Of a DNA stretch of 64,000 nt, positions 34,107 through 46,161 are shown piece by piece. The position numbers were made by a program, and so were the translations under genes. The notes under the pieces are model-generated. The model worked only from the letters and a program-made list of their open reading frames with translations, ran no database searches and was not told the DNA's origin. This DNA is from Gelatoporia subvermispora B (lineage: Eukaryota > Basidiomycota > Agaricomycetes > Polyporales > Gelatoporiaceae): positions 124,001 to 188,000 of the forward strand of contig KB445812.1 of NCBI GenBank assembly GCA_000320605.2, in the 5' to 3' direction. How positions within the stretch are numbered: the stretch's first letter is position 1; every line of letters begins with the position of its first letter.

Positions 34107-35526
34107 TCACCATTCAATCACCTCTGGGAAGAACTTCGCAATCAAACCCTGGTAATATGGTTTCAACTCCTCTGGCCTGACAGGCTCATCGCTTTTGCTG
34201 TACAGATCGTACGGGTTGAAGGCGCGCACGGCTGCCAGCGCGCGCTGGTCGTTTGCGTGCGTGAGGTGTTGGTAGGCGTTTTCGCGATGCCACCTGCGAA
34301 CAGTCAGTTACAGCACGAAATTTTGAAGTCGAGGGCGGAACATACGGGTAGAAGCTGTGGTATCGGATCATGTGCAGGGCATCTTCGGGTAGCGTGCTCT
34401 GATTCTTCAGCACGTGGTACAGATACTGAAGACGTTCATAGTGAGTCACTTTTGAGACGCCTCAAAAGACAATTGCCAAGCTTACTTCATCGTGACCCCA
34501 GGAGAGCATGACATTGTCTAGACCGCAATGCGGAGAATATACCCCGTACTCTGTGGAATACATCGGATCTTGCGAGTCGGGGTTTGCAGCAAATGTGTCC
34601 GGGTAAATGATCTTGTCGGAGAACTTGCAGCCGACGACAAAAGTATCCTATATCTTACTATCAGGATAGAGCTCAGATGCAAATGGGCTTAGTAAACGCA
34701 CCCCTACAACATCCCACTGGCCCCTATATATCCCAACGTCAGCCAGCCAGAACTGATCACAATCAAGGTTAGCCACTCACTCCGATCCGAATATGTAGAG
34801 GAGCTTCCCCAGATCATGAACGAGCCCCGCAACCTACATTGAAGATAAGGTCACAGACGTCAATTGTTAGTAAGATCGCAACAAACCTGCATCCATTCGG
34901 GCTTGCCGTCTCTGCGGATCGCCTCCGCAGTCTGCAAGAGATGCTCAATCTGCGACACGCTAGTCTGTTTCGTGAGCCATCAGCATCACTAGTAGACTTA
35001 CGAGGATCGTAGGGGAGATGACACACATCAGGGTCCGAATCATCAACGAGCGTATTCAGCTTTTCCATGGCCTCCCAGACGCCTGTGCCACGTACCGCAT
35101 CAGTAATTATGGGCGGATGTGAGTCACCGCAGGTCAGAGATGCCCACCCATTCTAGCCCGCACGGTCTTCTTGAACTTCTCGCGGACGCGAATGTTGAAC
35201 TCTACTGTTTGCTTCTCTGAGAAGGAACATGCCAACGGAGATTAAGGTCGAGTGAGATTGATTGTTGATTATTGCGCACCATGTTGCTCGCGGTAGAAGT
35301 TCTTGACGCGGTCACAAGCCTCTTCGTACTTCCGGAAAGCATCCTTTTCCTTGTTTGCGTCGAACTCGGACGTCGCATCCCATGCTATGTCTGCACTTGC
35401 ACCCTTGAGCTTGTTCACTAAAGTGGCGATCGATCACACCGTCAGCCACAGATCGACATTAGCGTAAGCGAACGTACCCTCATCAACAGCATCCGAGACG
35501 ACTTCCAAAGTATCCAATACATGCAT
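34107..35526 (-). CDS. MIOX: myo-inositol oxygenase
   Basis: Non-haem di-iron enzyme that cleaves myo-inositol to D-glucuronate. Ten exons on the minus strand: 35526-35478, 35417-35280, 35216-35148, 35082-35027, 34964-34887, 34833-34781, 34723-34702, 34647-34486, 34425-34346 and 34293-34107, giving 297 aa. The HD-domain metal ligands are visible: [45 protein letters not shown], and [14 protein letters not shown]. The tail [14 protein letters not shown]...LKPYYQGLI is typical. Exon 7 is only 22 nt and supplies the conserved QWDVVG. The N-terminus is less certain: the open frame continues upstream of the ATG (ARLAD before MHVLDTL), so an extra 5' exon is possible. It probably feeds inositol into sugar-acid metabolism. 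Confidence 0.93.
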
Positions 35527-37023
35527 ATCGGCTAAGCGAGCAGGTCCTAGAGCAAGTGCGAGGTGGTCGTGGTGAGATACAAGGGTCGTCCAGCCAAGGG
35601 TCCTACAAAATTTATCGCCCTGACCACAGCTTATGTCACACGGGACGCTGGTGGGAGCGGCATGTGCGGGCTCCAAGTGTTGGCGAAACGTCAGATGAGT
35701 ACCCGCACGCTTGCATTGCAGCGGAATTTTAAGCACAAGTCCTGAGATATTCGGAAGAGGCGTTGTAGACGCGGTCATGCGCCGACGGAGCAAGCCAATT
35801 GTGGCATCAGTATATTAACTCGTCGGGAATAGGGTGGCTCGGCAGGCACCGGACCGGCAACCGTCAACATGATACCGACGCCAGCGCTGGGTGGGCGAGC
35901 GTCCCCGGGCCCGCTTCTCGCCCGTAAGCTTAAGGTCTTGCGTCTCGTGCTAGCATGCCTTGTCTGCTCACGCCGTCTTGCATGTTCTGTTAGCAGAGCT
36001 GGCGATTTCATCAGCACCCTCAGCAGCAATTGGGAGCTCGACTATGCGCACGTGCGTGATAGCATCCTCTACCTGGGACTCCTCACTCTGGTGCATGTCG
36101 TACTTGGTGTCTAGTAGCGTAGGCATCTGGCTCCTCATTTTGCATTTGTATTGACTTTCAAGTTACATCGACTGCGAGACAGTGCTAACCGCCTCCAACC
36201 CGCTCATTCCTTATAGCATATAAATCGTGTGCTCATCTTTTCAATGTCTCGAATTGTCTCAGTCTAGCATCTGGACGTTCCTCTTCCAAGGCGTCAAGGC
36301 TTCTGAGTAGTAAACGGAACATGCTCGACTGGAAACAGTGCGCAGATCTGAGGCTCAGCTCAAAATGACACTGTCCAGCATATTAACAGACCACCCGAGG
36401 CCCTCAACTTGATGAGCCATTTGCTGGTTTGTTACCGATCGATGCACAGTGTTTGGTCCTACGACCATAGATTCATTCTCTGGGTGACAAGCAAGCATAA
36501 AATCGTGGATCGTGACTACAAGATTAATATTACTCGACATGCCCCCCTCTTGCTTTTCTTGCAATGCAATACATCGCTCCATTCTTACCGCCGCCAAACC
36601 TTATTCGGGCTTCTGGGACCTCATTCCCTATGTGTCAACCTAGCACGTTCGTGCTCTAGCTTATTTCCCAAATAACATCGAGGTCTGCTATATGCATCTC
36701 TACATGGAATCACTTCACTGTCTCATCGTTCGTGCTCTACATGGAAGTGTTAGTTGCAACTGTGACAAACGGAGTGTGCACGAAAATCTCGCTGTACATA
36801 CCATATATAACTCAAGGCACTGTCCCGTGGTTCCCACTCCTGAGGCGATAACGCGTTCTTGGAACGCATCTCTCACCGCCTCTACCTGTTGTAGTCGCAA
36901 GCGTTCTTGTTGTCTGTTCTGCACCACCGGGCATTCATGACGTCCGCTCAGAGATGCAGATTTAAAGCCAGACGTAGCACATTGGCCACTGCTATCAGCC
37001 ATCAGCCATAACTGTAACTTCCC
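35527..37023. other. 1.5-kb intergenic region
   Basis: Upstream regions of MIOX (minus) and the first kinase (plus). TATA-like runs occur near 36215 (CATATAAATC) and 36800 (CATATATAAC). No exon chain or domain was found. Confidence 0.45.
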
Positions 37024-40000
37024 ATGTCGTACAGAGGCTTGGATAGTGGTGTCCTCCAGTGTGTTGTCGCTCTCCACCCTGCTCTCGCCGTTCTTCAGGT
37101 GGCATACGACTCCTATACACGCATCAAGCACTCGAAAGAACAATGCAAGGCCCTTATGCGTCGTGCGGAGCATATACTGCGTGATATAAATCAGGCCATG
37201 CGAGATCAAGCGCTGGATCCGGGCGAGGAGAATCTGAAGCGTTTGAAGCAGTCCGTCAAAGTGTACTCTTTAGTATTTCACATACTAATGATGACGTAGG
37301 AAACTCAAGGTCATCAGGACGCTCATGAAGACCCAGTCAGAGCGACGTTTCTGGGACGTGTTGATACGCGGGGCCGACATTGATGCAGCGCTTGGAGATG
37401 GACACCGCGCTCTCAATGATTGCATCGATCTGTTCCACGTATGTCGTTCTCCTTCGTCTGTCTAGCACGATTCCGATATGCGGCCATCACCTATACAGAT
37501 CAGAGCTGAGTTGAAGATACAAAGCACGCTTGAAGCGTTCGAGAAGGAGCGGCGTAAAGATGTTTCCAGAATAGAGGAAATATGCAAACAAGTGCTTCAA
37601 GAGCAACAGTCTCAGCGCGGGACACTGCAAGATCTCAACGTGACGGGATCCAACCCAGACACGGCGAAGGAGATCATGATAGCCATGGGCCGGGTTAGTG
37701 GAAGCGATTTGCATCCAGTGTATTGACTAACGTCATAGTTGTGCAGAGGTTGCAAGACGAACCCGAAAATGCCATCCGACGACGGGCTATGTCCTACGGC
37801 TTGCAATATTTGCAGTCAAGAACTAATATCAGTATCAAGGGTGACGAGTATGAAACAATTACAACCTATGAGATTCAGCTCATTCCCGAGGCTGAGCTTG
37901 GGAGAGGCAGCTTTGCCGAGGTCGTATTGGCAAGATGGCAAGGGATCATGGTTGCTGTAAAGCGAATGAAGAGAGGTCAAGTGAGGGTATGTCACGAGAT
38001 CTACTATGACTACTGTATGCACTCACCACGATACACCAGGAGTTCAAACGAGAGCTGGATATTTGGCGTGGCTTACAGCACGATAATATTGTGCCTTGCT
38101 ACGGTGCCTCGCTCGCAGCGGATCCGCCCTTCATAGTCTTGAAGTACATGCAGAACGGGGATCTCTTGCAATACTTACGACGTACACCTGATGCCAATCG
38201 AGCGAAGCTGGTGAGTAGCGACAATTTGCCTTACAATTTGCCTTAGATGATCGCTGTTCAACACGGATCTCAGCTTCATGATGTGGCTCTCGGGCTTCTC
38301 TTCCTGCATTCCAAGCAAGTGGTTCACGGTGATGTGAAATCTGTGCGTGTCAGATACACCAAACCATGCATATACAAATCCATTGAGTTGTGTCTTTTTT
38401 TAGGGAAACGTCCTCATTGACGATGCAGGCAAAGCGTGCGTGACAGATTTTGGCTTAGCCATCAAATACCAGCCCACGGGAGATGGCAAGGACCGCAGCC
38501 ATCCTGTTGGCACGCTGCGCTTCATGGCACCTGAGACAATCACTCAGGGCCTTCGCACGTATGCCTCGGATGTATTCGCATTTGGCATGCTCATGTACGA
38601 GGTATGCAACATAATCACGGATAATCGATTGGAATGGTATACATTACATATGACAGACTTATACGCACCGACTCCCGCATTCGGATGCACGCGATGCTGA
38701 TGTTGCATCGGGAAAGCTCGTCCTCAGCCGGCCTACTTCAGAGCAAGCCATCTCTCGAGGCTTAAATGACGACGTATGGGATCTGCACCAGTCCTGCACA
38801 TCTCCGATGCCAGAGAAGAGACTGACTGCAAAAATGATATCGGCGAAGCTTGCTGAGATCATGTACACCTATGTCGTTGATCCCTCTTTACCGAAGTTGA
38901 ACTTCGAGATCAGTGCGTTAGGTTCAACTATGGCTGCACCGTTCTTCTGACCTCTTCCTGAATAGTTGCCCTCCCGTCGTCCACCAGTATCCATGTTCAA
39001 GGCTCCTCCTACGATGCGAGCTTGTTAGCTGTACCTTCCGCGCTATCTGACGGGACATCTGCATCTCGAAAGGCGGTCGCTACCACGTATCGACTCCAGC
39101 CAGTCGTCGTTTATAACACCATAACAAGGTCCAGAGCCAAGATGTCACTTGACCAGGACGGTTGCCCCAGGGTAACGAAAGACGGAGATCATGAATTATG
39201 TTATCCGAAGGATGCCCAGTACAACTCGTAAGATCGTCGAACATCAGCACGCCAACGATATTAATACATTCTTTGCAGCTCGAATTCGAACTCAGAGAGA
39301 GAGTTTACCGCTGAAGTTCCCTACGGATCTCTTGTATGCATCGACCGATGGGAAATTGTCGGCACGACCATCAGTCGTACTGGAGAGCTGGGCGCTTCCG
39401 CATGGCGCTTCGAGAGCGACATTTTGGCGCTTCATTGGTTTCGTCTCTTGCGTAGCTACGCAGAGAAGAAGCCCGAGAAAGCTGTGAATGCAATGTTTCT
39501 GTCATTTACTCAAGTATCAGAAGGGACAGATACCATTGTGGATTGGACGTTGAGGACAGCCATCTGGCGGAGGGCAGCCGGGGGTATTCGGAAAGAAGCG
39601 CTCGTTATTCTCGCAGAACGAGACAAACCAGTACGCTCAAAGCGGCACTTCTGAAACATCGATGACCATACTCACAACTCGTATAGCCTCCCGTATCCAA
39701 TTGGATGACGTGTCGACAGCCCCCACGTTGTCTCACCAGGAACCAACTTCCGCTCGACGCGACAGGCGCGGACAACTCGGCGTCATATACAGTGTACAGC
39801 GAGCGGACCGGTGCTCCCAGTTACACCCGTATGCTAGAACTCTGCAATACCAGCGTCAGGAAAATCCAATTCTGTGGCGAGGACGACACCGCGCCATTCA
39901 AAGTTGAGGAAGACAAATTCGATGACGCGGGCCTTGCTAGCACCTGGTTCGCCCTTTGGAAAATTGAGCACGACGACGAAGCTATCAAGTATGAAGAGCT

Positions 40001-40115
40001 TAGGCTCCGATCGCCAGAGTTAAGACGTCGGCGCTCCTTGGGTAGTGGTTATAGTCCTGGTCACTCTTTAGCAAACTACAGCCCTGTACCAGGATTCCTC
40101 CACCTTCCTAACTGA
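37024..40115 (+). CDS. protein kinase with MLKL/HeLo-like helical N-terminus (kinase copy 1)
   Basis: 843 aa from eleven exons: 37024-37250, 37300-37438, 37499-37693, 37747-37980, 38040-38210, 38274-38342, 38404-38601, 38657-38912, 38966-39227, 39279-39630 and 39687-40115. Residues 1-190 are helical and lack beta signals: ALHPALAVLQVAYDSYTRIK, CKALMRRAEHILRDINQAM, LKQKLKVIRTLMK, ALGDGHRALNDCIDLFH. This is the pattern of four-helix-bundle (MLKL_NTD/HeLo-type) adaptors. The kinase domain shows LGRGSF (238-243), VAVK with Lys259, VVHGDVKSGN with catalytic Asp342, DFG at 360 and RFMAPE. All catalytic residues are present, so it should be active; HGD replaces HRD, as in many TKL kinases. The final 340 residues match only its paralog (42178-45197). 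A membrane-death or immune role is inferred from the architecture. Confidence 0.88.
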
Positions 40116-40400
40116 GTGATCAGGTAGCATGCAATCGCTATTGTTGTCGATGAGAGGCTCACACGACAAATCTACAGGATGCAATGGTGTTGACGACGTC
40201 CAATCCGCGAAGAGCGGTATCTTCAACGACCTCATGCCCGGTTAGCCTGTTCGTTTGTGTACGTATGCCTCTTCAATTGGACTACCTGCGAAATACAGAA
40301 ATCTGCACGATCACATGTAACAGACGTATTATATGGTACATAAGTACATTACAATATGATCAAGAAAAGCTTTGGATGTATGAAAGAACATCACTGAGAG

Positions 40401-41317
40401 CTATGCGTCAACTGCCTCGATTGTGGCACGGCCGGCCATCCTCTCAACGGCTTTCTTCAGGTTCTGCACCCAATTGCCCCGCTCCGGAAATCGCACAGGT
40501 CCGGGCCCGTAGCCGATGTGTGTCGAATGATTCGTGGGATGAATCGCGCCCGTGTTCGTGTCGTACGGGCACTGGGCTACAATCGAGAGCATGCCAGTGT
40601 AGCCACTCGCCCGCCGATATACCGTATCGAGTTGTTCCTTGTACGGAATCCAATTGCGCAGGCCATCCATGAACTGCCCCGGCATCAGCTGCAGGTCGCT
40701 GACGAGTACAGCTTCGGCATCCTTGATTCTGAACCGACTCCAGGGCCGCGAGGACGGAGAAGGGTCAGGTATCCGCTCGAGGTGAAGGTACAAGACCTTC
40801 CGCTCCCACGCGGTGCAATCCCGCCTCAGGTTCAGGGCACACCAACCTGCCTCCATAAGCTGCCCCTTGAACTTTGTAAGGAACGCCTCGACCTCCGCCT
40901 TGAACTCGGTGGGCAACGGGTTCCTGAGAGTGTCTCGAATGCCTTCAGAGATATGTGGAGCTGCAGCCAGGATGCGCCTCTCTAAGTCTTCAACGTGTGG
41001 GAGTCGCGTCCTACATTGCTCGCAGACGGCTTTGTGCACCGGCCAGTGCTTCCGTTGACATTCCTTACTCTGCGAGCTGGGGTCAGATAGCCATCACGGT
41101 TTGCGTATGAGGACACCCACACAATACCAAGTCGAGTTGCATGCACGGCAAACAAAGAGCTTGTCGACTGGGTTGAGGCCGAACTTACCTCTCTTGCCTA
41201 TAAGAGGTGGGGCTGTGAGCTTAGATTGACGACACCGCGTGATGTCAGGAGCTCACAAACTTCACAATTCTTGCGGTAACCAGGTGGCTTACCCTGTGCG
41301 GTACTTGTGGAGGACAT
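40401..41317 (-). CDS. MYND-type zinc-finger protein (copy B)
   Basis: Exons 41317-41257, 41197-41121 and 41069-40401 give 268 aa. Splicing assembles a full MYND finger at about residues 18-62: CEVC, FVCRACNSTWYC, SKECQRKHWPVHKAVC. The C-terminal region resembles copy A (25377-26342), with LYLHLERIPDPSPSSRPWSRFRI, then a WVQNLKKAVERMAGRATIEAVDA ending that parallels WKNRLIATVREKCGRSFIEEVRA. The exon structure is also parallel: a short exon 1 with a phase-1 end, a second exon ending at YC, and a long last exon. It lies between two MLKL-like kinase genes and is transcribed away from the second one. Function is unknown; MYND suggests protein-protein contacts through proline-rich partners. Confidence 0.88.
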
Positions 41318-42177
41318 GACTGCTGTAGGAAGAGGCAATTGAAGGATAAACCATGCTAACGACTCCCGAGGTAGATAGGGGCTTATCTCCAGCGCCTATG
41401 TACGCAAAAGACAGGCCCCTTCAGTCTTCCCTAACCGTGTGAAAGTATCACCTAATTGATGTTCCCAAGAGTCCCTGTCTTGCATCTGCTCGTTCCATCA
41501 TGTTCTCTTCTCTGTTGGCGCATGCTGATGGATTGCTTTTCCCAGTAAATCATCCGTCAAGCTATCGTAGTTCTGGATAACTCAAGGATTTTCGCTTGTT
41601 TCTATGAACGACTAGCGACGCACTGCAACCCCGCTATGCTGATGAACAAGTGCTGAACTTGAACGTGACCCTATACTTATGAGCTCCTCGTACGGTCTCC
41701 CAGCAGCAACCGATAGGCTGTCGCCGAGACCAGCGTCTACTTTGGTATTCGTCATGTCTGCTCCAAATCTGTGAATGCGATGCTATCTTGAACGCTATGG
41801 TACAGACCAACCGGAAGAGCTCAATGACATGGTCTTTGCAGGTGCTTTTTGAGCGCTTTGTGCAATGCGGGGGCAGTGACCCTGGGGAACGGCATCCTGT
41901 CATCATCGTGTTCTCTCCGCGAGTCACGGGCTGTGCGCGTGGAATGCTCCGGTGTCTGACCATCGCCTCTCCCGAAATTCTCTTAGCTATACTAACTCAC
42001 ACGTCATTCGAACTGACAGTAAGCGCTGAGCGCTGAGGACCTGCACGACTACTCTGCCACTGGTGTGACTTCGTTGCTTATTCCGGTCCCGAGCATATCT
42101 CTGTCAGCCGACTATATATACATACATATGCTGTTCTGACGCTTGGGTAACTCCGTCCAGGTCTTGATTATCCCAGC
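41318..42177. promoter_or_regulatory. divergent promoter region, MYND copy B / kinase copy 2 (TATA at 42113-42120)
   Basis: Head-to-head spacer of 860 bp. TATATATA at 42113-42120 lies 58-65 bp upstream of the kinase ATG. No TATA box was found on the MYND side. No gene is seen inside. Confidence 0.5.
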
Positions 42178-45100
42178 ATGGAGGACGTGACCAGAGCCGT
42201 CATTAAGACGGTCGCAGCGTTGCACCCCGCTTTTACGATACTTGACTCTGCATACGACTACTTTGATCGAGTCAGGAACTCGAGGAAGAGGTGCAAGAGC
42301 TTACTTTCACGAGCAGAACGTATCTTGCGTACTATCGCCGAACTCATGAAGAACAATCCTGGTAGTTCCACTGCTCAAGATCTCGGCAGACTGGAGAAGT
42401 CAGCCTGCATCTGAACTCTATTCTGACTCGCTGATCCGACACATTATGCTCCAGGAACTTCAAATTCGTGAGGAACACGATCAGGACTCAGTCCCACATG
42501 TCTTTCATTAGGAGTATGCTAAGACTTGATGACCTCAATGCTGCGCTCGAGGAAGGTCACCAATACCTCGACGACTGTCTGACGTGCTTCCAGGTGCCGT
42601 ATAAGATTGTCCCAGACATGGTAATATCCTCCTGACGCAATGTTACAGATACGAAGTAACGTTAGTCTTCAAAAGAAACAGGAAGAGTACCACGAAGACA
42701 TTATGGATATTAAAGAACAATATAAGAAACTTGCCGAAGACCCGAATCACATGAAACGCGCCTTGAATGTAAGGCCAGGGCAAGTCAACGATGTCAAGTT
42801 AGCCTTGCAGCGGGTGCGTCTTCGAGCGCGTTTTTTTATCCCGGTCAGCTCTATCTCAACGTATCATGACCCCAGGAGCTCCAAAGGGACAAGAGAGAAA
42901 CTCCTAAACGCGAGATGATCGTGCTATGTCTATCCTACCTGGAGCGGACGACGGGCAAGATTGACCTGAATCAACACCCGCGATGGCTCATCACTGCGTT
43001 TGAGGTCACTATCGATCCTAAGACAGAGTTGGGAAGCGGTGGATTTGGTGTCGTTATTCCTGGAGAATGGCGAGGGTTACCCGTGGCGGTGAAGAGGATC
43101 AAGAATAATAACCTCAAGGTTCGTGAAACGTCCTTCGGAACTTTGTGCGTCTAAACTGTCCCGCAGGAATTGACACGAGAAGTCGAAACTTGGTACAGTT
43201 TGCGCCATGATCACATTGTACCATGTTATGGTGCATCGCTCACCGCGGATCCTCCGTTCATCGTTCTGCGCTACATGGCGAATGGCGATTTGCTCCGATA
43301 TTTACGACACAATCCCTGCGCAAACAGGGTGAAATTGGTAAGACTCATTTATTAGCCTTTGTGCTGCCTGAATGACCTTGTTTCAGGTACACGAGGCGTG
43401 TCTTGGAATGCGTTACCTCCACGATGAGAAAGTTGTCCATGGCGATATCAAGGCGGTGAGTTTACTTATATACAGGGGTCTTCCGCCATGCTCACTATGC
43501 GTGAAGGCCAATGTCTTGGTTGATGACGCCGGAAAGGCGTGTCTCACGGATTTCGGCCTATCATTCAGAGCGCAGAAACAGGACTCATCCAAGCGTCCTA
43601 AAGCCGCAATGGGAACACTCCGCTATATGGCTCCGGAAGCAATCAAGGGCGAACTGAATTATGCCACGGATGTCTACTCGTTCGGAATGCTCATCTACGA
43701 GGTATCCATGTCCCGATATCAGTATGAGTGTGACATACAACGTTTTCTCCCTGCACCAGACCTTCACGATGCGCTCCCCTCTCATCGAGGAATCTGACAG
43801 CGATATCGCTTCAGGCCGCGCGGTTCTGAAACGTCCTGGACACGATGCCGTTGGCCGTGGCCTCACTGATGCAATGTGGCAACTGCTACAAAGCTGCATA
43901 TCTCGAGAATCCAACCGCAGGCCTACGTCCGGCAAGGTCTCTGCAAGAACTGCAGCCTTAGTAAACACCTGGAATCCGAGCCCGTTGAAATTGAGCGTCG
44001 CGAACGGTATATATCCTTGTTCGACTTCGTATCATGTTACTCAGTCTGCCCCGTTTTTAGTGACATCCTTTGATCAACATGGGTCGTTCCTCCATGCGAA
44101 TAGCATTTCCGGTCAGGTTGGCCAGTCAAGCCCCATCGGAACCGCGGTATCCTCGGACAGTCGTTCAAATTCGTCGCAATCCGTGATGGACCAGCCGGAC
44201 ATATCACCCGTGCGCATCTGGTGCCATACGACCAGGAACGAAGCCAAGATAACGTTGAACTCTGCTGGCTGTCCCGTTGTCATGGAGAGCGGGTATAATG
44301 TCGAATATGCATGCATGCCAGAGGAAGCAAAGCTGGTGCAGTAAGTGCTACTTAGTAAAGTCCTCAAACGTCGACTTGATTTGGGGACAGGACTTCAAAT
44401 AAGGATCCCTCAAAGCCGAGCTTCGCCCTTGAGGTAATCAATGGCACGAGAAAGGTTCAGGAGACATTGGAGCTCTCTGGTACTACTATCAAGTACAGTG
44501 GAGCGCTCAAGATGTCGGAATGGAGGTTTGGAGGAGATGATGTGGCGCAACAATGGTTCAAGCGTCTCCTACAGTATGCAGAGTCCAGAGGATCCAGCGG
44601 CAGTAAGGTTGCTGCCGCTGCCTCTAACTCTGATCGTCCCGTGGCGGCGGTCGAGTGGAAAATGCGAGTAAGTGAGTGGCGCCGTGCGATAAAAGGCCGG
44701 AGGAAGGAGGCCAATGTGGTGTTTGCAGAGCAAGATATTCCTGTGAGTCTCAACTATTCTACCGTATGAAAGATAGTAATAACAGTAACCAGCCTCCAGA
44801 CTTCGCATGGCGCCAATGCACTATGCCTCCCCGCAATATTTCGCCGTACCCGCAGCCTTCCTTCTCGCTGTCAGTCAATATGTATGTCATAGACGGCCAA
44901 GACGAAAAGCTGCGCTTCATTCGAACTTTCGAACTCGAAGGCTCATCGGTTGCGAAGAAATCCGCTATCGATGAGCATCACTCGCCTTTCCAGATTGTCA
45001 AGGAGTGTTTCAACGACGAGTCAACTGCGCAAGTCTGGTTTGACCTAGTGACTAGGGAATACGAGAGGAACATCGACTCCGGATCAGTCCAAGGTCGTCT

Positions 45101-45197
45101 CCGTGGTCACACCCTTTCAACTGGCAGCAACCGGAGCAACCGTGGACATAGCCCTGCTCCAAGCACTCGTTCTGCTCATGGTCGTGACATGTCCTAA
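42178..45197 (+). CDS. protein kinase with MLKL/HeLo-like helical N-terminus (kinase copy 2)
   Basis: 846 aa from ten exons: 42178-42398, 42455-42593, 42649-42813, 42876-43118, 43167-43337, 43387-43455, 43507-43701, 43760-44340, 44391-44742 and 44793-45197. Exons 2, 5, 6 and 9 are the same length as in kinase copy 1 (139, 171, 69 and 352 nt). Helical N-terminus: ALHPAFTILDSAYDYFDRVR, CKSLLSRAERILRTIAELM, NFKFVRNTIRTQ, ALEEGHQYLDDCLTCFQ. Kinase: LGSGGF (227-232), Lys248, VVHGDIKA with Asp333, DFG at 351, RYMAPEA. The C-terminal module shares GCPVVxxxG, WRFGGDD..QQWFKRLLQYAE, WRRAIKGRRKEANVVFAEQDIPP and a late VWFDLVTREYE with copy 1. One intron of copy 1 (after exon 8) is absent here; the frame reads straight through. 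Confidence 0.88.
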
Positions 45198-45538
45198 GGC
45201 CGAGAACACAGTCCGATTCCGAAGGAATGACGTACATCTCACGAGAGGACCTTTCATCATACGCTCGCTTGGAATTCTATGACCTGTAGTATGTACCAGT
45301 ATTGTCTATCCAGGTGACTTGTGAAATGCCGATCAATCTCACTGTTTCTTCTGCACTGCCACAGCAGGCATGAGGTTTTATTGCCGATCACGCCTATGCG
45401 ACTGGTGATGAAAGACTCCAATACACCGCCTTACGTGTAAGGAAAGACGCCCATGTTCCTGCGCTATGGCTGCCTTTCCAACGCTATTGTCATGCGTTCC
45501 GCTCACCTCGACCTTGCTTCCTGCATTCAACGTTCAAC
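45198..45538. other. spacer between kinase copy 2 and the kinase remnant
   Basis: No coding signal; 3' flank of kinase copy 2 and upstream flank of the remnant. Confidence 0.4.
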
Positions 45539-45830
45539 ATGGATGCTTTGTACACTGCGCTTTCTGCTTTGCACGCTGCATATAACTACTACGTCGCAAT
45601 CAAACAGTCGAGATCAAAATGCAAGAGCCTCTTGAGCAGAGCAGAATTCGTCTTGCATTCAGTCAGTGAAGCCATGAAGAATGATCGTTGTGATGCAGCC
45701 ACTGGTAATCTCGAGTATTTACGACGGTGAGGATAAGTCTTGCACCTATATCGTAACCCGTAACATTCGCACAATTCGACACGTCATGTCTCTGACGACC
45801 AGAGTGCCCTATAAAAGATGCCGAGCGGAG
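45539..45830 (+). pseudogene. remnant of a third MLKL-like kinase (N-terminus only)
   Basis: 45539-45726 encodes 62 residues homologous to exon 1 of both kinases (ALSALHAAYNYYVAIKQSRS, CKSLLSRAEFVLHSVSEAM). It ends in the same phase with a GT donor at 45727. The expected second exon is recognisable at about 45757-45830 (NIRTIRHVMSLTTR against NFKFVRNTIRTQ), but no AG acceptor precedes it. The frame is then lost, and no kinase domain follows. The fragment is a truncated tandem duplicate. A short protein from the first exon alone (ending at a TGA right after the donor) is possible in principle, as helix-only HeLo-like proteins exist. Confidence 0.75.
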
Positions 45831-46161
45831 TGCCGTTTGCGCTCGCTCGGCTCAGTAGAGTTTCGATCTCTTGCCAAGGGGCATCGAGTAGCACGAGCAA
45901 ACTGCGACGAGACTATCGTCAGCCATACCAGGAGGCGTTCTTCGATGGGTCCACTTGGCACTGGCACTATCTAATACTGGAGGAGTCCGCGTCCATGAGC
46001 GCGCTCTAAAGTGACGAAACAGATAGAAGGGTCTCCGTGGACTTTTGTCTTAACGTCTGCACCGCATCATCACGCGTCATTGGTGGCACTAGGCGTGTTA
46101 TCTCGAGGCTAGCGCATCTGTGTTGTAGATGAAGTCCTCAATACATACAGAACGCGGTGCA
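45831..46161. other. spacer, nothing recognised
   Basis: Between the kinase remnant and the 3' end of a minus-strand seven-helix gene. Short frames only. Confidence 0.4.

Noticed and set aside
44005..44050. Possible extra intron in kinase copy 2 at the position of the exon 8/9 intron of copy 1
   Set aside because: The only GT-AG pair there spans 38 nt and would break the frame, while reading straight through stays open to the next shared junction.
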